Shown here: positions 1 through 8,456 of the stretch, one piece after another | How positions within the stretch are numbered: the first letter of the stretch is position 1 | Layout: each line of letters begins with the position of its first letter | Assembly: GCF_000152965.1 (NCBI RefSeq) | Contig: NZ_CH902583.1 | Span: 1,859,101-1,923,100 of the forward strand | Reading direction: 5' to 3' | From: Roseobacter sp. MED193 | GTDB taxonomy: Bacteria > Pseudomonadota > Alphaproteobacteria > Rhodobacterales > Rhodobacteraceae | Length of the DNA: 64,000 nucleotides | The notes under the pieces: model-generated | What the model saw: only the letters and a program-made list of their open reading frames with translations | Database searches by the model: none | Told to the model about the DNA's origin: nothing | Made by a program: the position numbers and the translations under genes

Positions 1-599
<599 letters not shown>

Positions 600-905
600 A
601 AAAGCAATCGCTTGCTTATCCTTGACGTTCGAACCTCTGCACATCTCCAATACTCAAGGCCACCTTTGGGGGCAGGCCTCTATGTCCACCCGGCTAAGGA
701 TTGGACACGTATCGGAAGTCATCTGTTTGATGTACACAGTTTTCATAAGAAAACAGTGAACCGTTCAAACAGTGAAGCTGACACTCTATCATCGCGCTAC
801 CGCTTCGCTACTTGAGCGCCGCAATATTACTAAGAGCGTTGATATACAGACGTTGATCCATCGAAACGAACCAAACCGCCCACATATCTCTTCAGTTTTC
901 ATCAA

Positions 906-917
906 TGTCAAAGAGCT
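906..917 (-). promoter_or_regulatory. boxA-like antitermination element in rRNA leader
   Basis: On the minus strand the rRNA leader carries AGCTCTTTGACA, which matches the boxA consensus (GCTCTTTRACA) recognised by NusB/NusE in rRNA antitermination. It lies about 310 nt upstream of mature 16S and about 110 nt downstream of the proposed promoter, as expected for an rrn leader. Confidence 0.75.
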
Positions 918-1033
918 ACACCCTCGAAGACAAAAATCCCAGCCGCGCCCCAATCTCTTGCTGCGCCGCCGTTCCTTCAGAACCCTCGGTGGTGACCGTC
1001 AGCGCCTCAGCGCCGCCGGTAGAGGGGGTTCTA

Positions 1034-1061
1034 AGTATAACCCCGGGGACCCGCAACCCAA
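1034..1061 (-). promoter_or_regulatory. Putative rRNA operon promoter
   Basis: On the minus strand, TTGGGT (1056-1061) and TATACT (1034-1039) are separated by 16 bp. Upstream is an A/T-rich stretch (about 1065-1110) that could act as an UP element. Transcription would start near 1027, giving a leader of about 430 nt that contains boxA. Position and composition fit an rrn promoter, but the -35 is imperfect and other starts are possible. Confidence 0.5.
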
Positions 1062-1282
1062 AAACCAGTCAAATTCCACTTTTCTGCAAAAGAAATGTGA
1101 TAAGTAAACAAAATCAACGCTCTAACAGGTAACAAAGTCAACTCAACTGACCCTTTTTACAGCACCCCTGCCCCCAAAAGGACCCCAATCCCACGAGTCA
1201 CCCGCACAACCAGAACTTACCCACAGACTTAATCACAGACTCACAAGTGATTCACGGACAAGAATGCGAAACAGGGGCGACC
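1062..1282. other. Intergenic region upstream of rrn promoter
   Basis: No convincing gene is seen. The stretch holds the A/T-rich block next to the rrn promoter, a direct repeat CACAGACT (1222-1229 and 1234-1241) and TTACCCACA (1217-1225), one mismatch from a DnaA box. Short ORFs here and in the leader have no recognisable domains. It separates the rrn operon from the end of the amine-catabolism cluster, which is on the same strand. Confidence 0.5.
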
Positions 1283-3265
1283 TTAAAGTGTCAGCGCCAC
1301 CGATCTGCCCTCATAAATCGCCTGAGCAGCAAGTCGCGGCGCGTTTGCATCCCCGATCAGCTGCGGCGCACACCCTTTTGACAGCAGCGAGTCGCGCAGG
1401 GACATATCAGCAAAATTGGGTGTCGCCATGATCAGATCCTGCGCCAAAATTTCTGAGCGTTGCCCGGTGAGCAATGATTGGATCTCTGCCCCCTGGGCGC
1501 CCCACCGGGTAACGGCTGCCTCTGTCACAAACTGGACGCTCAGTTTGGCCAAAGAACGGCGCAGGTCCGCATCTGTCGCTGAGCGTTGCAATTCTTTGCC
1601 GATAAATGCATCCGGAGTCACTAGGGTCACCTGATGGTTCCTTTCAGCCAAATACCAGGCGGTACCGCAACCACGCCAGTTCCCCCCTTCATCCAGGACC
1701 ACAACGTCTCTGCCCAGTCGAGCCCGCCCAGCCAGAACATCTTCGCAGGACCAGACATGTCCCCGCTCAAGACCCGGCAATGTGGCCACATGGGGAAACG
1801 CTTTCTGAAATCCGGTTCCAACAGGCTGGGAGCCCGTGGCCAAAATCACCCTATCCGCCCGCTGGGCAAGGATGTCGTCCTGATCAAAATATGTGTTGAG
1901 CTGTATTGTAACGCCCAGGCTGCCCAACTGTCGTTCGTACCACTCTATCAGGTCGGTGATCTGGGCACGACGTGGTTGCAGCCCGGCAAGACGGAACTGA
2001 CCGCCAAGGGACGGACCTGCCTCTGCCAGTGTTACCTGGTGCCCGCGCTCGGCGGCGACCCGCGCAGCCTCTAGCCCAGCCGGGCCGCCGCCCACCACCA
2101 AGATCCGTTTGGGCGCCACGGTCGCAGTAAAACGATCTCCGCCCCAATCCGCCTCGCGGCCAACCGAAGGGTTCACCAGACAGGAGATCCAATAATCCCG
2201 TCCCCGTCGGCCCCAACACTGCTGATTACAGGAAAGACAGCCACGTATGTCCCCGCTGCGGCTCTGAGCAGCCTTATTGACCAGATGCGGATCGGCAATC
2301 TGGCCACGGACGATAGAGACCAGATCCGCCTGCCCTGCACCAAGCAGTGTATTGGCGTTCTCGGGGGTTCGAATATGGCTTTCGGCGATCACCAGAGCCT
2401 GCCCCGTCACTGGTCTGAGTGTCTCAGCCAAATCGGCCCCCAGCATCTCTGCCTGCTGGAAACTGGGAATGAGCCGAGAAAAGTCAAAATAGGAGCCAGA
2501 TCCGACGGTCACATAGTCCATCAGCCCCTGCACATCATGCAAGGCGACAATGTCTTTCATACTCTCGCGGCTAAGCGCCACCGCAACGCCCGGCTCGTCA
2601 TTCACTGACAGGCCAATGATGAAATTTTCGCCACAGGCCGCGCGGATGCGGCGCAGGATCTCTCGGGAAAGCCGCGTGCGGTTTTCAAGACTGCCCCCCC
2701 ATTTATCATCGCGCTGATTGGAAAAGGGGGTCCAGAACTGATCCAGCAGACAATGATAAGCAGCCCAGACCTCGACCCCGTCAAAGCCTGCCTTTTGGCA
2801 GCGGATAGCGGCCTGCACGAAACCTTCGATGGTTTCTTCGATTTCCGCCTCAGACATGGCATGGCTGCCATCACTGTCGTGATAGCTGGGCCCACCGGAG
2901 GGTGACCAGGCGGCGTGCCAGGAGTTATCCTGATCGCCGTGCGCCCCAACATGATATAGCTGTTGGATCATCACCGCTCCGGCCTCTTGGCAGGGCTGCA
3001 CCAATTCGCGGAAATGCGGGATCACCGCGTCAGATGAATGTAAGAAATTGCCACGGGTGAGGATCGCCGAAGCATGTACAGGCATCGGCTCCACCACGAT
3101 CATCGCCGCCCCACCTAAGGCGCGTTCCAGATAATAGGCGGAATGGGCCGCGCCCGGAAGGCCGCTACGCGCCATATTGGTGGTGTGAGCGCCAAAGACC
3201 ACGCGGTTGCGCAGGGTTTTGTGGCGTAGTTTTACTGGCTGAAAAATATGAGTGTAGCTTTGCAT
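1283..3265 (-). CDS. FMN/FAD [4Fe-4S] NADH:flavin oxidoreductase (TMADH / dienoyl-CoA reductase family)
   Basis: A 660-residue two-module flavoprotein. The N-terminal half is an Old Yellow Enzyme TIM barrel (LRNRVVFGAHTTNM near the start; NQRDDKWGGSLENR around residue 190). It is followed by a canonical [4Fe-4S] motif C-x2-C-x3-C-x11-C (CLSCNQQC and a Cys 11 residues on) and a C-terminal NAD(P)/FAD module with GGGPAGLEAARVAAERG. This architecture is shared by trimethylamine, dimethylamine and histamine dehydrogenases and by 2,4-dienoyl-CoA reductase. The enzyme is probably cytoplasmic. The start is set by GGAGGGG, which lies inside the 3' end of the upstream gene, with a 2-bp gap, so the genes are probably translationally coupled. 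Last gene of the cluster with the P5CR-like protein, the StcD-like flavoenzyme and the MttB-like protein; oxidative N-demethylation or amine oxidation is inferred. The substrate is unknown. Confidence 0.8.
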   Translation of the reverse strand: MQSYTHIFQPVKLRHKTLRNRVVFGAHTTNMARSGLPGAAHSAYYLERALGGAAMIVVEPMPVHASAILTRGNFLHSSDAVIPHFRELVQPCQEAGAVMIQQLYHVGAHGDQDNSWHAAWSPSGGPSYHDSDGSHAMSEAEIEETIEGFVQAAIRCQKAGFDGVEVWAAYHCLLDQFWTPFSNQRDDKWGGSLENRTRLSREILRRIRAACGENFIIGLSVNDEPGVAVALSRESMKDIVALHDVQGLMDYVTVGSGSYFDFSRLIPSFQQAEMLGADLAETLRPVTGQALVIAESHIRTPENANTLLGAGQADLVSIVRGQIADPHLVNKAAQSRSGDIRGCLSCNQQCWGRRGRDYWISCLVNPSVGREADWGGDRFTATVAPKRILVVGGGPAGLEAARVAAERGHQVTLAEAGPSLGGQFRLAGLQPRRAQITDLIEWYERQLGSLGVTIQLNTYFDQDDILAQRADRVILATGSQPVGTGFQKAFPHVATLPGLERGHVWSCEDVLAGRARLGRDVVVLDEGGNWRGCGTAWYLAERNHQVTLVTPDAFIGKELQRSATDADLRRSLAKLSVQFVTEAAVTRWGAQGAEIQSLLTGQRSEILAQDLIMATPNFADMSLRDSLLSKGCAPQLIGDANAPRLAAQAIYEGRSVALTL

Positions 3266-3267
3266 CT

Positions 3268-3993
3268 TTACCCCTCCAGGGCATCCAGCCCAGCCGCAAG
3301 CTCCGCCCCCATGCCTGCATTCTCCATATGGTGACGCAGGCGCTGGTTATAGCCACCGGGGGTATTCAACGCCTCCAGCAGATCAGCCGCAGAGCTGTCT
3401 GCCAGTGAGCTGGAAATCAGCTTCCGCAAGAAGGCCTCGCCCTGCGCCGGATCTGAGACCCGGGCCGCAAGCCAGTTGCTGGCATCAGAGGTCATGCGCG
3501 CAACCGGCGACAGAATGGCTTGAGCACAGAGATAGGCCTCGAGCTCGCCGGCATCGCGGAGCATGAACAGGGCGTTGTGCGGGGCAAAGATCCGCTCCAA
3601 CAAGTCCTCATCTCCCAGTGCCATGATGGCAGAACCGCCCTGGGCAATGCCCGGAAATGGCATCATCACCGCTGAGACGTGAGCCGGTGCAACCAACCCT
3701 GCGACTTGATCCAGGTCCGCCCCCGCCATAAAGGAGACAACCCGCAGATCTCGCCGGAAAGTCAGCGCTGCCAGGATGGGCGGGGCGGCCTGCAGCATAA
3801 GGCCCAGGAAAACCACATCGCTGTGATCCAGGATCTCTTGCAGCTCGGCGATCTGTACCTCCGCAATATTGGCTGCCAGCACCTCCGAGTTCGCTCTGCT
3901 GCGTGCCGAAATGCGGATCTCATGACCGCGCCCAGCCAGGCCTTGCACAACGGCAGAGGCAATGGTTCCGGTGCCAATAAATCCAAGCCGCAT
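3268..3993 (-). CDS. Pyrroline-5-carboxylate reductase-like NAD(P)-dependent oxidoreductase
   Basis: A 241-residue protein with a Rossmann N-terminus (GFIGTGTIASAVVQGL, dinucleotide-binding glycines at residues 4-9). The C-terminal segment, LNTPGGYNQRLRHHMENAG, resembles the dimerisation and active-site helix of pyrroline-5-carboxylate reductase (family signature SPGGTT-). It is shorter than proC products (about 270 aa) and the signature is degenerate, so it may reduce or oxidise another cyclic imine. ATG lies 1 bp after the TGA of the upstream flavoprotein gene. Being embedded in a putative N-methyl-proline-type pathway, it could handle a pyrroline intermediate; that is inference. A general ProC role is less likely given the operon context. 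Confidence 0.65.
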   Translation of the reverse strand: MRLGFIGTGTIASAVVQGLAGRGHEIRISARSRANSEVLAANIAEVQIAELQEILDHSDVVFLGLMLQAAPPILAALTFRRDLRVVSFMAGADLDQVAGLVAPAHVSAVMMPFPGIAQGGSAIMALGDEDLLERIFAPHNALFMLRDAGELEAYLCAQAILSPVARMTSDASNWLAARVSDPAQGEAFLRKLISSSLADSSAADLLEALNTPGGYNQRLRHHMENAGMGAELAAGLDALEG

Positions 3994-3994
3994 C

Positions 3995-6040
3995 TCAGAT
4001 ATCCTTTAACAGGCGCAGGGCATCGTAGATGGCTGCATGGGTATTGCGCGCGGCCACTGCATCCCCAATGCGAAACAGCTGGAACGCCCCCTCAGGATTG
4101 CTGACAATGGTCTGCGGTTTGCCTTCGATCAGCGCATTTTGGTCCACCTCGCCCCGGTTCGAAGAAAGGTCTTTGAGATCAAAATACAGCTCGTCCAGCG
4201 GCAGTGTCCCGTAGTTCACCACCACCTGGTCATACTGCGCCTCAGAGGTGTGGCTGCTGTAGTCGGTGCCAATGGTCGCCGTCAGCTGATTGCCACTGGG
4301 CGTGACCGAAAGAAGACGGCGCGTAACGGTAAAACGCACATCCTTATCCTGCAACGCGCGCATATAGGGTACCAGGTTCATCGCCATGATATCTGGCGCA
4401 AAGGTTCGGTCCGGTGTCATCACCTCAACCTTTGCCCCGGTATTGGCAGCAACTTCAGCAGACATGACTCCGGGATGATCGCCGCTTTCGTCATAAATCA
4501 GTACATTTGCGCCCGGCTTTACATCTCCCGATATAATGTCCCAGCTGGTCACCACATTTGCAGCCTCCTGCGCGGTTTCATGTAGCATGGTGTTGGGCAT
4601 GCCACCCGTCGCCACGATCACCACATCAGGCTGCAACGCAGTCACATCTGCCGCCTCGGCCCAGGTGTTAAAGCGAAACTCCACATCGCGCGCCGCACAT
4701 TGCGCCATACGCCACTCGATGATCGAGATCATCTCAGCACGGCGGGGGTTCTGCACTGTCAGACGGATCTGGCCACCAGGATCGGGCTGCGCCTCAAACA
4801 CGGTCACTGCATGGCCGCGTTCTGCCGCCACCCGCGCCGCCTCCAGACCGCCAGGGCCGGCCCCGATAACCACAACTTTCTTTTGCTGTTCCGCAGGTGC
4901 AATATCATGGGGCATGGTGACTTCGCGCCCCGTGGCCGGGTTGTGAATGCACAATGCCTCACCCGCCTGATAGATCCGATCCAGACAATAGGTAGCGCCG
5001 ACACAGGGGCGGATATCATCTTCGCGCCCCTCTATGATTTTGCGCACCACATGGGGGTCAGCCATATGGGCACGCGTCATGCCCACCATATCCAACAGTC
5101 CCGAGGCCACCGCATGGCGGGCAGTCGCCACATCCGGAATTTTGGAGGCGTGGAAGGTCGGCATACCCGTGGCAGCGCGCACCGACCCGGCAAAATCCAG
5201 ATGCGGGGCATTCTTCATGCCCTGCACTGGGATCATATCGGTCATCGCCGGATCGGTATGGATACGCCCACGGTTGACGTTGAGATAGTCAACCTGACCC
5301 GTGTCTTTCAGGATCTTGGCGATCTCCACGCCCATCTCAGGCGTGATACCACCCTCGTGGGCCTCATCCGGGGCAAAGCGTACCCCAAGCACAAAATCTT
5401 CGCCAACGCGCTGACGCACCGCGGCAATAATATCCGTGGTGAGCCGCATCCGGCTTTCCAAATGTTCCCGCCCATAGGGGCCATCCAGATCATTGGTCAG
5501 CGGTGAGATAAACTGGTCCAGCAGATGGCCATGGGTCATGATTTCTAACCCGTCCATACCACCAGCCTTCATCCGTTCCGCCGCATCAGCAAAATCCGAG
5601 ATAATGCGCGAGATATCCCAATCCTCAGCCAGTTTAGGAAAGGCGTGATGGGCTGGTTCGCGGTGACGGGTTGAGGACACCGCCGGCAGCCAGTCCCCCT
5701 TATTCCAATGGGTGCGCCGCCCAAGGTGCGTAAGCTGAATCATCACTGCGGCCCCGTGTTCATGCACCTGATCCGTCATATTGCGGATCCACGGCACCAC
5801 CTCATCCTTATAGGCGAGGATATTGTTGAACACCGGCGGGCTGTTGCGCGATACAGCCGCCGAACCCGCTGTCATGGTCAGTGCGACCCCAGCCTTGGCC
5901 CGTTCGGCGTGATAGGCCGCGTAACGCTGTTTTGGCATTCCATCTTCGGGATAGGCCGGTTCATGGCTCGTCGTCATGATCCGATTGCGCAGGGTCAGGT
6001 GTTTTAATGTGTAGGGCTGCAAAAGTGGATCGTTGGACAT
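3995..6040 (-). CDS. N-methylproline demethylase-like flavoprotein (StcD-type, OYE family)
   Basis: A 681-residue flavoenzyme: an OYE barrel (YTLKHLTLRNRIM near the N-terminus, GGMDGLEIMTHGHLLDQF mid-barrel) and a C-terminal FAD/NAD module (VIGAGPGGLEAARVAAERGH). By overall appearance it resembles StcD, the N-methylproline demethylase of Sinorhizobium stachydrine catabolism. The reading frame stays open far upstream, but that 5' part overlaps the mttB-like gene and has no coding character. The start chosen is the ATG preceded by AGGAAAG. The Fe-S motif between the two modules is atypical: C-x5-C-x11-C (CVGATYC) instead of C-x2-C-x3-C-x11-C, so one of the four usual ligands appears to be missing. 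Oxidative removal of an N-methyl group is inferred; the exact substrate is unproven. Confidence 0.75.
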   Translation of the reverse strand: MSNDPLLQPYTLKHLTLRNRIMTTSHEPAYPEDGMPKQRYAAYHAERAKAGVALTMTAGSAAVSRNSPPVFNNILAYKDEVVPWIRNMTDQVHEHGAAVMIQLTHLGRRTHWNKGDWLPAVSSTRHREPAHHAFPKLAEDWDISRIISDFADAAERMKAGGMDGLEIMTHGHLLDQFISPLTNDLDGPYGREHLESRMRLTTDIIAAVRQRVGEDFVLGVRFAPDEAHEGGITPEMGVEIAKILKDTGQVDYLNVNRGRIHTDPAMTDMIPVQGMKNAPHLDFAGSVRAATGMPTFHASKIPDVATARHAVASGLLDMVGMTRAHMADPHVVRKIIEGREDDIRPCVGATYCLDRIYQAGEALCIHNPATGREVTMPHDIAPAEQQKKVVVIGAGPGGLEAARVAAERGHAVTVFEAQPDPGGQIRLTVQNPRRAEMISIIEWRMAQCAARDVEFRFNTWAEAADVTALQPDVVIVATGGMPNTMLHETAQEAANVVTSWDIISGDVKPGANVLIYDESGDHPGVMSAEVAANTGAKVEVMTPDRTFAPDIMAMNLVPYMRALQDKDVRFTVTRRLLSVTPSGNQLTATIGTDYSSHTSEAQYDQVVVNYGTLPLDELYFDLKDLSSNRGEVDQNALIEGKPQTIVSNPEGAFQLFRIGDAVAARNTHAAIYDALRLLKDI

Positions 6041-6101
6041 CGGTTTTTCTTTCCTGGGAAAAGGCCTTGGGTCAGTTGTTAACGAGTAGTCTGAGTGAAA
6101 C

Positions 6102-6135
6102 GGCCCCCGGTGGCTAAATACAGCCCCCAGAGGCC
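6102..6135 (-). promoter_or_regulatory. Intercistronic stem-loop between mttB-like and stcD-like genes
   Basis: In the 106-bp gap between the two genes the minus-strand transcript can form a 14-bp stem (two G-U pairs, one mismatch) closed by a 6-nt GTATTT loop. There is no U-tract, so it is more likely an mRNA-stabilising or processing hairpin than a terminator. It may set different expression levels for the methyltransferase and the downstream flavoenzymes. Confidence 0.5.
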
Positions 6136-6146
6136 CATCAGGGCAA

Positions 6147-7730
6147 TTAATACCAGGCGTCTGGCATTGCAGTTTTGGTCTTGGCGATGAACTCTTGCAG
6201 CGCCTCATCGGTGCCCGGGTCCATATAGGGCGCTTCATAACTGGCCAGCTGCGCCTTCCAGCGTCCGTTGGCGCGGGTCGCAGCATCGATTCCACCTTGC
6301 TCATCCCAGCTCTCCCAGGGTTGGTGGTCATCCAAGGCGCTGTCCCAATAGGCGCTCTGATAATGGCGCAGGGTATGCTGGGTGGCAAAGAGATGTTGCC
6401 CTGGCCCGCCTTCCGCCAGCGCCTCAAATCCCAAAGTATCCTCGTTGATTTCAAACCCTTTGAGGTAGGAGTGCAAAGCACCACAAAGATCGGCGTCGAG
6501 CATGAATTTCTCGTAGGACATAGACAACAGCCCGTCGAGAAAACCGGCTGAATGCAGAATGAAATTGGCACCACAGTGCACCGCAGACATCATCGACATC
6601 ATCGATTGCTGCATCGCCTGTGCATCCGGCAGTTTAGAGGTGGAGAAATTTCCGGCACAGCGTAGGGGCAACTTCAACCGCCGCGCCAATTGCCCCATGG
6701 CCAGCGAACCCAGCGCCGGCTCAGGCGTCCCAAAGGTTGGTGAGCCGGTGCGCAGCGACATGGAGCTAATGAAGGACCCCAAGACAGCAGGAGACCCCGG
6801 GCGCACCAATTGTGTAATTGCGCAAGAGACCATGCTTTCGGCCAAACACTGGGCCACTGATCCTGCGACCGTCAGCGGAGAAACCGCGCCGCCCAGCAAA
6901 AACGGCAAATGGATAGATCCCTGCCCGGCCGCCGCATAGGCACGAATGCCACGAGTGGTTACCCCATCTAACACCATCGGCGAGGTGGTGTTAAAGTTCC
7001 CCATGATCACGCAGTTCTGGTCAACAAACTCAGCACCAAACAGAATACGGCACATCTCGATACTGTCTTCGGCCCGTTCCGGCGCGGTGATCGATCCCAG
7101 GAAGGCACGATCAGAATAGCGCATATGGGCATAGACCATATCCAAATGACGTTTATTCACCGCAACATCGGTCGGCTCGCAGATGGTGCCGCCCGAATGG
7201 TGCAGATTGGGGCTCATCTGTGCCAGTTTTACGAAATTCTCAAAATCCGCAATCGTGCCATAGCGCCGCCCCTTATCGAGATCCATCACAAAGGGTGACC
7301 CATACGAGGGGGCAAAGACCATGGCATCGCCACCGATCTCTACCGTATTTTCCGGATTACGCGCCACTTGGGTGAACCGTTCTGGCGCTGTGCTCAGGAT
7401 TTCGCGGATCATTCCTGGCGCAAACTTTAGGTTCCAACTGTCAGCGGTCAGATCGCTGACCTCAGCGCCGGCCGCGCGAAACAGTTCCACCACTTCAGCG
7501 TCTTCGCGAAATTCGATGCCAATCTCAGCCATGATCCGCTCTGCGGTGGCCTCGATCCGATCCAGGCCTTCCTCCGACAGGATATCATAGGTCGGAATGT
7601 TGCGCGTGATGAAGGCCGTCTTCAGATGTGCGTTCTGCCCCGGTTCTGCACTGCGACCTTCGCCGCGGCGGGATCGACGGCCCCGTGTTTTCAACTGCGC
7701 TTCACTCATGCCATTGGCCTCCCCGGACAT
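6147..7730 (-). CDS. Trimethylamine methyltransferase (MttB) superfamily protein, non-pyrrolysine type
   Basis: A 527-residue protein recognisable as an MttB-superfamily corrinoid methyltransferase (segments EEGLDRIEATAERIMAEIGI, then VFAPSYGSPFVMDLDKGRR, then a TIM barrel rich in small residues). No in-frame amber codon is present, so it belongs to the non-Pyl branch, whose characterised anaerobic members (MtgB, MtpB, MtcB) demethylate glycine betaine, proline betaine or carnitine. The N-terminal 30 residues are basic and probably disordered. A second ATG at 7709 is preceded by GGGGAGG at good spacing and may be the true start. First gene of a minus-strand operon divergent from a TetR gene. 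No corrinoid protein or methyl-acceptor gene lies next to it. The substrate is inferred only from the company it keeps. Confidence 0.85.
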   Translation of the reverse strand: MSGEANGMSEAQLKTRGRRSRRGEGRSAEPGQNAHLKTAFITRNIPTYDILSEEGLDRIEATAERIMAEIGIEFREDAEVVELFRAAGAEVSDLTADSWNLKFAPGMIREILSTAPERFTQVARNPENTVEIGGDAMVFAPSYGSPFVMDLDKGRRYGTIADFENFVKLAQMSPNLHHSGGTICEPTDVAVNKRHLDMVYAHMRYSDRAFLGSITAPERAEDSIEMCRILFGAEFVDQNCVIMGNFNTTSPMVLDGVTTRGIRAYAAAGQGSIHLPFLLGGAVSPLTVAGSVAQCLAESMVSCAITQLVRPGSPAVLGSFISSMSLRTGSPTFGTPEPALGSLAMGQLARRLKLPLRCAGNFSTSKLPDAQAMQQSMMSMMSAVHCGANFILHSAGFLDGLLSMSYEKFMLDADLCGALHSYLKGFEINEDTLGFEALAEGGPGQHLFATQHTLRHYQSAYWDSALDDHQPWESWDEQGGIDAATRANGRWKAQLASYEAPYMDPGTDEALQEFIAKTKTAMPDAWY

Positions 7731-7814
7731 TTGCCTCTCGACACATATGTCAGCAAAACAATCACACCCGTCAACTCCATTGCGACAGTCAGGTGTCGGT
7801 GTTAGGACATTGGC
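7731..7814. promoter_or_regulatory. Divergent promoter/operator region (TetR / mttB-like)
   Basis: The 84-bp gap between divergent genes contains two inverted repeats: ACATATGT (7743-7750) and CGACA-N6-TGTCG (7783-7798). Either could be the operator of the adjacent TetR protein. GACATTGGC precedes the tetR ATG with TAGGA as ribosome-binding site. Autoregulation and control of the amine operon are inferred from the arrangement. Confidence 0.45.
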
Positions 7815-8456
7815 ATGAATATTCAGAACCCTTCCCGCCCACCCACCTCAGAAGAAGCCTGGCTGACAGCCGCTTATGAAGAGCTGACCAACACAGGCGT
7901 AGAAGCGGTAAAAATTATGACGCTCGCCAAACGGCTCGGGGTCTCGCGCACCAGCTTTTACTGGCATTTCAAGGATCGCGGCGCGTTGCTGGAGGCGATG
8001 ATCCGCCACTGGGAAGACAAGAATACCGGCAATCTGGTTGCCCGCACCGAAGCCTATGCGGCCAATGTATCGGAAGCGATCTTCAATCTGTTTGATTGCT
8101 GGCTGGATACAGAGCTCTTCGATTCGGCGTTAGATCTGGCGATCCGAAACTGGGCCCGCAATGATGCCGCCTTACAACCGCGACTGGACCGGGCGGATGC
8201 CCGCCGTGAGACGGCGATGGCGGCGATGCTGGAACGATTTGGATACAGCAAGGATTCAGCCTTGGTGCGGGCGCGGACCATGATCTACACCCAGATCGGC
8301 TATATCTCGATGCAAATCCAACAGCCTGAGGACCGGCGTCTGGCGCGCATGCCCGACTACATCGAAGTCTTTACTGGTCAACGTCCGGCGCAGAACGACA
8401 TTGATCGATTTATGGCCCGCCACCGCTCTCCTAGGGCAGGCTCTGAATCTGGGTAA
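7815..8456 (+). CDS. TetR/AcrR family transcriptional regulator
   Basis: A 213-residue protein with an N-terminal helix-turn-helix (VKIMTLAKRLGVSRTSFYWHFKDRGALLEAMI, about residues 32-63), the strongly conserved TetR signature. The remainder is all-helical and should form the ligand-binding and dimerisation domain. It is divergently transcribed from the mttB-like operon across an 84-bp gap containing inverted repeats, so it most likely represses that operon and responds to a pathway substrate or intermediate. Its 3' end overlaps the convergent LysR gene by 26 bp. Binding site and ligand are inferred, not seen. Confidence 0.88.
   Translation: MNIQNPSRPPTSEEAWLTAAYEELTNTGVEAVKIMTLAKRLGVSRTSFYWHFKDRGALLEAMIRHWEDKNTGNLVARTEAYAANVSEAIFNLFDCWLDTELFDSALDLAIRNWARNDAALQPRLDRADARRETAMAAMLERFGYSKDSALVRARTMIYTQIGYISMQIQQPEDRRLARMPDYIEVFTGQRPAQNDIDRFMARHRSPRAGSESG

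Noticed and set aside
6041-6574. Continuous frame extending the StcD-like flavoprotein upstream to 859 residues
   Set aside because: The extension lies over the mttB-like gene on the same strand in another frame, is rich in Pro/Arg/Ser without family match, and the internal ATG at 6040 has a proper ribosome-binding site and family N-terminus.
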